A stretch of DNA of 64,000 bases from Roseomonas alba (lineage in GTDB: Bacteria; Pseudomonadota; Alphaproteobacteria; Acetobacterales; Acetobacteraceae). Both the position numbers and the translations under genes were made by a program. The notes under the pieces are model-generated. The model was not told where the DNA came from and ran no database searches. It was given only the letters and a program-made list of their open reading frames with translations. The stretch lies in contig NZ_JAHYBZ010000002.1 in assembly GCF_019430885.1 (NCBI RefSeq), forward strand, positions 844,871 through 908,870. The letters are read 5' to 3'. Below are positions 45,572-53,263 of this stretch, one piece after another (position 1 is the first letter of the stretch; every line of letters begins with the position of its first letter).

Positions 45572-46111
45572 TCAGCTCTTGCCAATTCCGAGCAGCGCCG
45601 CCCGGACCGAGGAGACGACACTCACCGGCTCCGCCTCGGTCTTCTGCGCCGGCCCGGACGGGGCCGGACTGCGCATCACGACATCGGCAACGGCTGCCTC
45701 GGTGATGGCGGCGACATTGGTGGCTGCGGCCGGGGCAGCGGCGGGCGCGCCGGCCGCCGGCCCGGGCATCGGGATCGCACTGACCGCAGGCATCGATGCC
45801 GCGGCAACCGGGGCCGGCGCGGGTGCCGGCGCGGACGACGCCGCGACCGCGGCATGCACCACGGCCTGGATGGCCGCCGTGCCGGGGGCCGGCGGGGCCG
45901 CGGCCGGGACGGCGGCGAAGTGGATCACCTCGCCGCTGCCGCGCTCTGCTTCGGCCGGCGCGTCGAGCCCCGCGGCAATCGAGGGCTGCTCACCGTAGAG
46001 TGCGAGCAACCGACGAATGGCCTCCAGCCGCTGGAACGGTCGCGACGCGCGAAGCTCTGCGACGATCGTGCGCTCCTCCTGGTGGAGCACGGCGACGAGA
46101 TTGCTGCTCAT
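45572..46111 (-). CDS. Ala/Pro-rich hypothetical protein
   Basis: The 179-residue product has a charged N-terminal helical segment (MSSNLVAVLHQEERTIVAEL, then FQRLEAIRRLLALYG). A long Ala/Pro low-complexity region follows at about 60-145, then a short C-terminal tail (VSSVRAALLGIGKS). It may be a flexible linker protein. A GGGGG lies before the start. The upstream gap 46112-46302 is AT-rich, unlike its neighbours, and contains TGAATTCA inside AATATT...AATAAT, a plausible promoter or operator zone. No family recognised. Confidence 0.6.
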   Translation of the reverse strand: MSSNLVAVLHQEERTIVAELRASRPFQRLEAIRRLLALYGEQPSIAAGLDAPAEAERGSGEVIHFAAVPAAAPPAPGTAAIQAVVHAAVAASSAPAPAPAPVAAASMPAVSAIPMPGPAAGAPAAAPAAATNVAAITEAAVADVVMRSPAPSGPAQKTEAEPVSVVSSVRAALLGIGKS

Positions 46112-46225
46112 GGTGACCCCCGAAATTCCCCTGTGGGACGGAGGCTACTTCTAAATAATGAGTGAATTCAATATTCTGGACGCGCATTCTGACTGGTTTT
46201 GCGACGCGCAACCTGTGGTATCCCG

Positions 46226-46241
46226 GCGGTTGCACAACCGC
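46226..46241. terminator. Short hairpin between nnr and the Ala/Pro-rich gene
   Basis: GCGGTT and AACCGC form a perfect stem with loop GCAC at 46226-46241, in an AT-rich 191-base gap. It is 62 bases past the nnr stop. No T-run; it may equally be an operator. Confidence 0.35.
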
Positions 46242-46302
46242 GATATCTTGTCTTCCCGACACTATTCGCCTCTGAAGCTCATCCTTCGAGTCAGCAGAAT
46301 CT

Positions 46303-47760
46303 TCAAATTGCGACGCGCGGGCGCCCTGCTTGCGATGCCATGGCCAGCGCGGCGGGCAACGCGGGCGCCAGATCCTCGGCAACCAAGCCAGGCCCGCAGC
46401 GGAAAGCGGCCTCTCCATGCAGCCAGGCGCCGGCCGCGGCGGCATCGAACGGTGACACGCCGCTGCCCAGCAGCGCGGCGATGACCCCCGCCAGCACGTC
46501 CCCGCTGCCCGCCGTGGCCAGGAAGGGCGGGGCATGCCGATTGATCGCGGCGCGGCCATCCGGCGCGGCGATGACGGTGTCGGGGCCCTTCAACAGGATC
46601 ACGGCGCCCGTCAGCGCCGCCGCGCGGCGCGCCGCAGACAGCCGGTCCTCGCCGATGGGGCCGAAGAGACGCGCGAACTCCCCCGCATGCGGCGTCAACA
46701 CCGCTGCGCCGCGCAGGCGTTGCGGCGTGCCGGCGGCCGCGGCGAGCAGCCCGGCATCGGCCACGACCTGCCGGCCCGCCGCCAGCACGCTGTCCAACAG
46801 CGCAAGGCTCGCCGGTTCGGCTGGCAATCCGGGGCCCAGCACCCAGACATGCCGGCGCGGGTCGCCGAGCAGCGTGGCGGCCGGCGCCTCGGTGACGATC
46901 ACGCCGGGGTCCCCGGCCCGCAGCACATCGCCCGCCACACGGTCCGGCGCGACCAGCGTGACCAACCCCGCCCCCGCCCGCCGCGCCCCGGCGGCGGCGA
47001 GCCGCGCCGCCCCCGTCATCCCCGCCCCGGCGGCGATAGTGACGTGCCCGCGGCTGTATTTGTGGGCGGCGAGGCCCGGTACGGGCAGGCGCCACAGGCC
47101 GGGCGCGTTCTCCCAGCATGGCGGCAGCACCGTCTCCAGCACCGAGGCCGGCAGGCCGATATCCGCCAGCACGGTCTTGCCGCAGAGTTCCCGCCCCGGC
47201 AGCAGCAGATGGCCCGGTTTCAGCCGGAAGAAGGTGACGGTCAGCGCGGCGCGGGGCGCGAAGCCCCTCACCTGCCCCGTCGCACCGTCGAGGCCCGAGG
47301 GCACATCCACCGCCAGGATCGGCGCGGTGATGGCGGCGAGGCTCTCGGCGACCAGGCCCTCAACCGGGCGTGCCAAGCCGGCGCCGAAGACGGCGTCGAT
47401 GACGAGGTCCGCACGTGCCGCAGCCGCCGGCGCGAAGGGTGCGAAGGGGCCGCGCCAGCGCGCTGCGGCCAGGGCGGCGTCGCTGCCCGGCCGCGGCGGC
47501 GCCAGCGCCGCGACGGCAACCGGCCAGCCTGCCTGCTCCAACAGCCGCGCGGCGACATAGCCATCTCCGCCATTGTTGCCCGGCCCCGCCAGGACCAGCG
47601 TCCGGCAGGGCCGGAAACGGCGCTGCGCGGCGCGGGCGACGGCGCGGCCAGCGGCCTCCATCAGGCGCTCGCCCGGGATGCCGGAGGCGATCGCGGCCGC
47701 ATCGGCGCGGCCCATTTCCTCGGGCGTCAGCAGGGCGAGCGGGCCGGGATCAGGTTCCAT
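46303..47760 (-). CDS. nnr: Bifunctional NAD(P)H-hydrate epimerase / ADP-dependent NAD(P)H-hydrate dehydratase
   Basis: This 485-residue fusion repairs NAD(P)HX. Residues about 1-215 form the epimerase domain, with the phosphate loop AGPGNNGGDGYVAARLL and VDVPSGLDG. Residues about 225-485 form the ribokinase-like dehydratase domain, with KYSRGHVTIAAG, VLGPGLP, LTPHAGEFARLF, LLKGPDTVI and the catalytic TAGSGDVLAGVI. Both active-site regions look intact. It is divergent from the ParA gene, with 98 bases between starts. Confidence 0.95.
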   Translation of the reverse strand: MEPDPGPLALLTPEEMGRADAAAIASGIPGERLMEAAGRAVARAAQRRFRPCRTLVLAGPGNNGGDGYVAARLLEQAGWPVAVAALAPPRPGSDAALAAARWRGPFAPFAPAAAARADLVIDAVFGAGLARPVEGLVAESLAAITAPILAVDVPSGLDGATGQVRGFAPRAALTVTFFRLKPGHLLLPGRELCGKTVLADIGLPASVLETVLPPCWENAPGLWRLPVPGLAAHKYSRGHVTIAAGAGMTGAARLAAAGARRAGAGLVTLVAPDRVAGDVLRAGDPGVIVTEAPAATLLGDPRRHVWVLGPGLPAEPASLALLDSVLAAGRQVVADAGLLAAAAGTPQRLRGAAVLTPHAGEFARLFGPIGEDRLSAARRAAALTGAVILLKGPDTVIAAPDGRAAINRHAPPFLATAGSGDVLAGVIAALLGSGVSPFDAAAAGAWLHGEAAFRCGPGLVAEDLAPALPAALAMASQAGRPRVAI

Positions 47761-47858
47761 GGCAGCAGCATTCCCGCCCCCGTGCCGCGGGACAAGGCAT
47801 CCAATGGGTTCCGCCGCGGCGCGGAATGGTATGCTGCCGGGAGCATCAGGAGTCGCGC

Positions 47859-48491
47859 ATGGCCTTCGTCATCGCCGTCGCGCAGCGCAAAGGCGGTGCC
47901 GGCAAGTCGACCATCGCAGCCAACCTCGCCGCGGCCTTCGCCGAGGGGGGGCAGCGCGTGGGGCTGCTCGACATCGATCCGCAGCGCAGCCTGGCGCGCT
48001 GGGATGAGGTGCGTGGCAGATCCTCCAAGGCCAAGCCCCTGCATTTCGAGGCACCGTCGGGCTGGCGCGTGCCCGGCGTGGTCGACCGGCTGCGCAAGGA
48101 GCAGGACGTCGTGCTGCTCGACACCGCGCCGCATGACGACACCGATGCCCGCGTGGCGATCCGCTCGGCGGATCTGGTGCTGGTGCCCCTGCAGCCTTCG
48201 GCCGCCGATCTGTGGTCGATGGACGGGACGCTGGAACTGGCGAAGCGCGAGGGGCGGCCGATCGCCCTGGTGCTGAACCGGGTCCCCGCGTCCGGCAAGC
48301 TGCGCGAGCAGGTGATAAAGCTGATCACCGATCGCGGGCTGCCGCTGCTCGATCCGGTGCTGGGCAATCGGACGGCTTTCGCCCAGGCCTTCATGGCCGG
48401 GCTCGGCGCGGTGGAATCCGCGCCCAAGGGCAGTGCCGCGGCCGAGGCGCGTGCCCTCGCCGCCGCCCTGGATGCGCTGAAAGGGCGCTGA
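47859..48491 (+). CDS. ParA-family ATPase (orphan)
   Basis: This 210-residue P-loop ATPase has the deviant Walker A motif KGGAGKST (residues 11-18), a Walker A' LLDIDPQRSLARW and Walker B VVLLDTAPHDD. It is short, like plasmid-type or VirC1/CobQ-like ParA proteins, with no N-terminal helix-turn-helix. No ParB partner or parS-like repeats are visible. A role in positioning a cargo or complex is possible but unproven. GGAG precedes the start. Confidence 0.88.
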   Translation: MAFVIAVAQRKGGAGKSTIAANLAAAFAEGGQRVGLLDIDPQRSLARWDEVRGRSSKAKPLHFEAPSGWRVPGVVDRLRKEQDVVLLDTAPHDDTDARVAIRSADLVLVPLQPSAADLWSMDGTLELAKREGRPIALVLNRVPASGKLREQVIKLITDRGLPLLDPVLGNRTAFAQAFMAGLGAVESAPKGSAAAEARALAAALDALKGR

Positions 48492-48494
48492 ATC

Positions 48495-48956
48495 ATGCCA
48501 TTGCTGGTGTATGTGGTGCATGTGCTGTGCGCCGTCGTCTGGGTGGGCGGCATGACCTTCGCCCTGCTGGTGCTGCGCCCGGCCGCGCATGCGGTGCTGG
48601 ACGGGCCGCAGCGGCTGGCCCTGATGAATGGTGTGTTCGGTCGCTTCTTCTTCATCCTGTGGCATGTCATTCCCCTGCTGCTGGTCAGCGGCTGGTCGAT
48701 GCTCTTCCTCTGGTACTGGGGCTTCGGCGCCAGCGTCTGGCATGTGCATCTGATGCATACGACCGGGTTGGTGATGGCGGCGATCTTCGCCTACCTCGCG
48801 CTCGGGCCGCGGCGGCGCATGGCGGCAGCCCTCGCGGCCGGCGATGGCGCGCGGGCGGCGGCGGCGCTCGATACGATACGGAAAGGTGTGGCTGTGAATC
48901 TCGTGATCGGTCTGGTGACGGTGGCCGCGGCAGCGGCAGGGCGTTTCGGGGGATGA
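48495..48956 (+). CDS. CopD-like four-helix membrane protein
   Basis: This 153-residue protein has four hydrophobic helices: residues 1-25, 48-70, 80-105 and 130-150. The pattern H-V-L-C-A-V-V-W-V-G-G-M-T-F at the start is typical of the CopD/DUF2269-like superfamily. Conserved histidines in helices 1, 2 and 3 (HV, WHVIPL, WHVHLMH) could bind heme or copper. The stop overlaps the acetyltransferase start. Function not proven. Confidence 0.8.
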   Translation: MPLLVYVVHVLCAVVWVGGMTFALLVLRPAAHAVLDGPQRLALMNGVFGRFFFILWHVIPLLLVSGWSMLFLWYWGFGASVWHVHLMHTTGLVMAAIFAYLALGPRRRMAAALAAGDGARAAAALDTIRKGVAVNLVIGLVTVAAAAAGRFGG

Positions 48957-49390
48957 CCGCGGTGCTGCCCGACGGCATCGCCATCGTCGAGGACGCCGCC
49001 CCGGAATTCGAGGCCGTGGCGGCGATCCAGCGCGGCCTGCACGAATTCAACCAGGCGACGGGTGGCCCCTATGACCGGGACCCGGTGACGCTGCTGGTCC
49101 AGGACGCCGAGGGGAAGACGCTGGGCGGGCTGCTCGGCCTGACCTTCTGGGGCTGGCTGTTCATCGACTGGCTGTGGCTGTCGCAGGAGGTGCGCGCGGG
49201 CGGCCTCGGCGCCGAGCTGCTGCGCCGGGCGGAGGCGATCGCGAAGGAACGCGGCTGCACCAACGCCTATACCGACACCTTCTCCTTCCAGGCGCCGGGC
49301 TTCTGGCAAAAGAGCGGGTATGTCGAGTTCGGTCGCCTTGACGGCATGCCGGCGGGGCATGCGCGGGTGTGGTTCAGGAAGGTACTATAG
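48953..49390 (+). CDS. GNAT-family N-acetyltransferase
   Basis: This 145-residue single GNAT domain has beta-4 and the acetyl-CoA loop in WLSQEVRAGGLGAELLRRAEAIAKERG (a variant of the R/QxxGxG/A motif). YTDTFSFQAPGFWQKSGYVEFG follows, the typical end of the fold. Acceptor unknown. Translation is coupled to the CopD-like gene (ATGA at 48953-48956). A longer upstream frame is an out-of-frame shadow. Confidence 0.88.
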   Translation: MTAVLPDGIAIVEDAAPEFEAVAAIQRGLHEFNQATGGPYDRDPVTLLVQDAEGKTLGGLLGLTFWGWLFIDWLWLSQEVRAGGLGAELLRRAEAIAKERGCTNAYTDTFSFQAPGFWQKSGYVEFGRLDGMPAGHARVWFRKVL

Positions 49391-49522
49391 GCGGCACGCG
49401 ACGGATCACAGCATTGCTCCGGGCCAGGCATCAGCGAAATTTAATCCGATAAAGAAATAACCTGAGTTAGGCTGCGGCGTCCGGAGATGCGCGATGCCGC
49501 TGGAAGTTCCCTGGGAACTCGT

Positions 49523-49530
49523 CCCCCCCC
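49523..49530 (+). repeat. Poly-C tract (8 C) at the 5' end of the protease gene
   Basis: Eight consecutive C residues lie 29 bases inside a frame that starts at ATG 49494, which has GGAGA seven bases upstream. As written, that frame stops after 24 codons. With seven C residues it would run directly into the protease frame and add MPLEVPWELVPPIPE before VVTLSEALRS. This is either a slippage-prone switch or a base-call error. Confidence 0.6.
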
Positions 49531-49539
49531 ATACCCGAG

Positions 49540-50475
49540 GTGGTGACGCTATCGGAGGCGCTGCGTAGCCGCGTCGAGGCGATCCCCCGTGACCCCGAAC
49601 GGCGCGCGTTCCTCTGGGCAACGCTGATCGTCAATGCAGCACTCACGCGTGGCGATCTTTGGTTGGCAAGCCGCCGGGACCCACCGGAGCTGCCCTTCAT
49701 GTCCGCCGGTTTCGTTGCCATACCCAGCGGCGTCGAGCCTCCCGCGGGTGTCCATCATATGGACGGCTACTTCTTCGGCCTCTGCCTGAGCCCGTCCGCA
49801 TCGCGCTTCCTGAGCGTCACCTTTCTTGAACCCCTTCGCGTCGCGGAAACGAGCGTGCCGGTACTCGCGATGCCGGCCGAATTCCAGCGGCATCAGGCTC
49901 CGCCAGGTCTCGTACACCCCATGTCGGGGAGCACCGCCGCCGGTACATCGGCCTGCTGGGCCAGGCCCTCGGCGGGCGTCGCCAATCCGATGCGGCTCGG
50001 GGGCGATGGTATCCTGACGGCGGCGCATGTTGCGGTCCACCACGTCGCCTCGACGGTGACCCCGTCCGGCGTACACGCCGTCGCCGGGTTTGCGATCGAC
50101 GCCGCGGTGCTGGAGCCCGTCGTGATCCCCGCAGGCGTCAACCTGCTGCCCGTGGCCACTGCGGTCGCGCCTGGCACAAAGGTGGACGTGCATCTCGATC
50201 CGGCGCGGCACCCGGGCGGCGCCCTGGTAACCGCAACAATCCTCCGGACCTTCCAGAGCGCGATCTATGCGAACGTCATGGTGCCGCAGCGGATCGTCAT
50301 CGACGCCGCCTGCACGCACGGAGACAGCGGCGCTCTCATCACCTTGCACGGTCAGCGCGAGGCGGTCGGCCTCTATGTGGGCGATCTCGTGCCGATCGGT
50401 GGCGGCCCGACACGAGGCGTCGGCCAATGGATGCAGCAGGTGGTCACCGAACTCGCAATAGATCTCTACCTGTGA
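49540..50475 (+). CDS. Trypsin-like serine protease (N-terminus depends on poly-C frame)
   Basis: This protein of 311 residues as read (GTG start at 49540) has a chymotrypsin-fold catalytic triad in order. His163 lies in GGDGILTAAHVAV, Asp187 in FAIDAAVLEP, and Ser263 in CTHGDSGALI. There is no signal peptide, so it should act in the cytoplasm, unlike most trypsin homologues. The GTG has no ribosome site; the better start is ATG 49494 (GGAGA upstream) in a frame joined only if the poly-C tract has seven bases. The partner gene 12 bases downstream has a Trypco1-like domain, typical of predicted conflict or signalling systems. The first 130 residues are family-unassigned. Confidence 0.8.
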   Translation: MVTLSEALRSRVEAIPRDPERRAFLWATLIVNAALTRGDLWLASRRDPPELPFMSAGFVAIPSGVEPPAGVHHMDGYFFGLCLSPSASRFLSVTFLEPLRVAETSVPVLAMPAEFQRHQAPPGLVHPMSGSTAAGTSACWARPSAGVANPMRLGGDGILTAAHVAVHHVASTVTPSGVHAVAGFAIDAAVLEPVVIPAGVNLLPVATAVAPGTKVDVHLDPARHPGGALVTATILRTFQSAIYANVMVPQRIVIDAACTHGDSGALITLHGQREAVGLYVGDLVPIGGGPTRGVGQWMQQVVTELAIDLYL

Positions 50476-50487
50476 CGGGAGGACATG

Positions 50488-50823
50488 ATGGAGACGACAA
50501 TCAAGGTTCTGATCGCATCCGATGACGCCACGGGCCCTGAGAGCGGCCTTGTCCAGAGTGGCGCGACAGGCGGCGGCCCGCATGCCGCGCTACTACGACG
50601 GCTGGGTGGCAAGGTCGTCGACATCAGTGCAACCATGATCGCCGACAGTGTCGAAGCCCTGGCCAAGGCCATCAGCCCCACATTGCAGCAGAAGATGCCG
50701 GCCCTTGCGGGACTGACCGTTCAGGAGATTTCCATCGGCTGCACCATCACCGGACAAGGTGAGATCATGGCCGTTGGCGCCGGCATGGAGGCATCGTTGG
50801 TGGTGACATTCCGCATTGCGTGA
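50488..50823 (+). CDS. Trypsin-co-occurring domain 1 (Trypco1)-like protein
   Basis: The 111-residue product has a beta-strand start (IKVLIASDD), a central amphipathic helix (IADSVEALAKAISPTLQQKM), and the C-terminal strands LTVQEISIGCTITGQGEIM and GMEASLVVTFRI. This order matches the Trypco1 family (Pfam PF19493), whose members sit next to trypsin-like proteases in predicted defence systems. GGGAGGA before the double ATG (50485/50488) favours the second. It is probably an adaptor or substrate-recruiting partner of the protease; that is inference. Confidence 0.75.
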   Translation: METTIKVLIASDDATGPESGLVQSGATGGGPHAALLRRLGGKVVDISATMIADSVEALAKAISPTLQQKMPALAGLTVQEISIGCTITGQGEIMAVGAGMEASLVVTFRIA

Positions 50824-50870
50824 CGTGAGGCAGGCGCTGCAACGGAGCGGCAGCGACCACGCGAGCCCTG

Positions 50871-51821
50871 CTATCGCTTGACGCCCAGCGTCACCTCGCG
50901 GTGCCAGATGTAGATCCCCGCCCCGACCAGCACGGCGATGCCGGCGAAGTCCCACCCATCCGGCAGCTCCGCCCAGATCACCGCCCCGAGCGTCGTCGTC
51001 CAGAGAATGCCGGTATATTCGAAGGGCGCGAGCAGCGTCGTCTCGCCGCCACGATAGGCGCTCGTCATCAGCACCTGCGCCAGCGCCGAGACCAGGCCGA
51101 TGCCGACCAGCAGCAGCCACTCGAAGGGCGTTGGCGAGACCCAGACCGGCACGGCGGCGATCCCCGCCAGCACCGCCGAGCCCACCGCGAACCAGAAGAC
51201 GATGGAGACGGAACTCTCCCCCGCCTCGCCCATCTTGCGGATCGTGATCATGGCGAGCGCCCAGCCCACCGCGCCCAGCAGGCAGAGCAGCACGGCCATG
51301 CCTGCCTGCGGGCTGAGGCCCTGCGCCCCGGGACCGACCATCAGCAGCACGCCGAGGAAACCCACCATGACCGCGGCCCCGCGCCGCCAGCCCACGCGCT
51401 CGCCGAGCAGCGGCACGGACAGCACCGTCAGGAACAGCGGCATGGTGAAGCCGAGTGCCGTGACCATCGCGATCGGCAGGTGCATGTAGCCGAAGAAGGT
51501 GCCGACCATGCCCATCATGCCGAACACCGTCCGCGCCGCGTGGCTGACCGGGTTGCGGGTGGCGAGCGCGGCGAGGCCGCCGCTCGCCAGCACCACCGGC
51601 AGCAGGGCCGGCAGGGCAAACAGGTTGCGGAAGAGGATGACCTCGGCGACCGGGATGTGCCCGGCCAGCGCCTTGGCGCAGCCCGCCGCGACGGCGAAGG
51701 CCGCGGTCGCGCCGATCAGCAGCAGGATCGCCCGCCGGCGGGCGCGGATACGCGCCTGGGGGTCGGGGGGCGCGGCGGCCTGCTCCGCGTCACCGGCCCG
51801 CACGCTGCCAGCCTGAACCAT
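50871..51821 (-). CDS. EamA/DMT-family transporter
   Basis: This 316-residue protein has ten membrane helices arranged as two EamA repeats. The first begins AILLLIGATAAFAVAAGCAKAL and the second GMAVLLCLLGAVGWALAMIT. Signatures include FRNLFALPALLP, TLLAPFEYTGILWTTTLGAV and FAGIAVLVGAGIYIW. It probably exports an amino acid or metabolite across the inner membrane. The very long frame continuing upstream to 53561 is a shadow of the Nudix, alaX and sulfurtransferase genes. The convergent gap to Trypco1 is only 47 bases, with no hairpin. Confidence 0.92.
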   Translation of the reverse strand: MVQAGSVRAGDAEQAAAPPDPQARIRARRRAILLLIGATAAFAVAAGCAKALAGHIPVAEVILFRNLFALPALLPVVLASGGLAALATRNPVSHAARTVFGMMGMVGTFFGYMHLPIAMVTALGFTMPLFLTVLSVPLLGERVGWRRGAAVMVGFLGVLLMVGPGAQGLSPQAGMAVLLCLLGAVGWALAMITIRKMGEAGESSVSIVFWFAVGSAVLAGIAAVPVWVSPTPFEWLLLVGIGLVSALAQVLMTSAYRGGETTLLAPFEYTGILWTTTLGAVIWAELPDGWDFAGIAVLVGAGIYIWHREVTLGVKR

Positions 51822-51893
51822 TCTGATCGGTGCCCTTTCCCGCTCCCCCCCTGCATGGACGGGCCGGGCGCCCAAGGCTAGGGTCCGGGCTTC

Positions 51894-52535
51894 ATGAGCG
51901 CCAGACCTCCCAAGGCCAAGCCCATCCCTCCCTATCCCGGCTTGACGGTTCTCTCGGACGAAGTCGTCTGGGACGGACGTTTTCCCCTGCAACGCATCCG
52001 CTTCCGCCGGCAACGCTTCGACGGCGCCGAAGGCGGGTTGCTGACCTGGGAATTGTGGCGCCGCGGCTCCGCGGTCGGGATCCTGCCCTGGGATCCCTGG
52101 GCCGACCGTGTCGCCATGATCGAACAGTTCCGCCTGCCGGCGCTGGCAGCCGGGCTCGACCCGGTCATGTTGGAATGCGCGGCGGGACTGCTCGAAGATG
52201 GCGAGGACCCGGTCGGCGCAGCACAGCGGGAGCTCGCTGAGGAAACCGCGTTGGTCGCGGACCGGATGGAGCCGCTCGGCCGCTACATCCTGACCCAGGG
52301 TGGCTGCGACGAGGTGATCAGCCTCTTCCTCGCCCGCACCCGGCTGCCCGAGCCGGGGCATGCCGGCAATCACGGCCTCGCCAGCGAGCATGAGGACATC
52401 CGCGTGCTGGTGCTGGACGCCGAGGAGGCCATCGCCATGCTCGACGACAACCGCATCGCCAATGCGACCGGCGCGCTGTGCCTCGCACAATTCGCCCGCC
52501 GCCGTGCGGCGCTGCTCAAGGACTGGAAAGACTGA
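51894..52535 (+). CDS. Nudix hydrolase (ADP-ribose pyrophosphatase type)
   Basis: This 213-residue protein has Nudix box GLLEDGEDPVGAAQRELAEE (residues 98-117), matching GX5EX7REUXEE. An upstream AMIEQFRLPAL and VMLECAAG fit the ADP-ribose pyrophosphatase (NudF) subfamily. It would hydrolyse ADP-ribose or similar sugar nucleotides. It is directly followed, with no gap, by the alanyl-tRNA editing gene, forming a run with sseA and metC. Confidence 0.92.
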   Translation: MSARPPKAKPIPPYPGLTVLSDEVVWDGRFPLQRIRFRRQRFDGAEGGLLTWELWRRGSAVGILPWDPWADRVAMIEQFRLPALAAGLDPVMLECAAGLLEDGEDPVGAAQRELAEETALVADRMEPLGRYILTQGGCDEVISLFLARTRLPEPGHAGNHGLASEHEDIRVLVLDAEEAIAMLDDNRIANATGALCLAQFARRRAALLKDWKD

Positions 52536-53258
52536 ATGCCGACCGAACTCGTCTTCCGCGACGACGCTTATGCGCGCGAGATCGCGGCTCGCGTCGTCTC
52601 CGCGGCGCCTGAAGGCGTGGTGCTCGACCGCACCAATTTCTACGCGCGGGCCGGTGGCCAGCCAGGCGATGCCGGCGTGCTGCGCTGGGATGGCGGGGAG
52701 ATGGCGGTCGCCGACACGGTGAAGGGGCCAGACGACACGGTGCTGCATGTGCCGGCCCCGGGCGCGTCGCTGCCGCCGGACGGGGCCGCTGTGACCGCGG
52801 CGCTGGACTGGGACCGCCGGCACCGGCTTATGCGCATGCACACCTCGCTGCACCTGCTGTGCAGCCTGATCCCGGGCGCCGGCGTGACCGGCGGGCAGAT
52901 CGGGGCCGAGAAGTCGCGCCTCGACTTCGACCTGCCCGATCCGCCCACCAAGGAAAGCCTGACCGAGAAGCTGAACGAGCTCGTCGCGGGGAACTATGCC
53001 GTCACCGATGCCTGGATCAGCGACGAGGAGCTCGACGCCAATCCGGGCCTGGTGCGGACCCTGTCGGTGAAGCCGCCGCGCGGGTCGGGCCGGGTGCGGC
53101 TGGTGCGCATCGGAGGCGACGGCACGCCGGTGGATCTGCAGCCCTGCGGCGGGACGCATGTGCGCGCGACCGGGGAGATCGGCCGCGTGGAAGTCGCGAA
53201 GATCGAGAACAAGGGCAAGGCGAACCGGCGCGTGACGCTGGTCCTGGCCGGGGAGTGA
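52536..53258 (+). CDS. Alanyl-tRNA editing protein AlaX (long form)
   Basis: This 240-residue stand-alone editing domain hydrolyses mischarged Ser- or Gly-tRNA(Ala). The zinc ligands are in MHTSLHLLC (His102, His106) and CGGTHVR (Cys204, His208). RTNFYARAGGQPGDAG at the N-terminus is the AlaX glycine-rich motif. It starts at the base after the Nudix stop, so it is co-translated. Length fits AlaX-M/L. Confidence 0.93.
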   Translation: MPTELVFRDDAYAREIAARVVSAAPEGVVLDRTNFYARAGGQPGDAGVLRWDGGEMAVADTVKGPDDTVLHVPAPGASLPPDGAAVTAALDWDRRHRLMRMHTSLHLLCSLIPGAGVTGGQIGAEKSRLDFDLPDPPTKESLTEKLNELVAGNYAVTDAWISDEELDANPGLVRTLSVKPPRGSGRVRLVRIGGDGTPVDLQPCGGTHVRATGEIGRVEVAKIENKGKANRRVTLVLAGE

Positions 53259-53263
53259 CGCCG

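Noticed and set aside
47859..48491. Plasmid partition locus
   Set aside because: ParA-like gene only; no parB, iterons or replication gene, and neighbours are chromosomal housekeeping genes.
49540..50475. Secreted trypsin (digestive or virulence protease)
   Set aside because: No signal peptide in either possible start, and a Trypco1-like partner follows.
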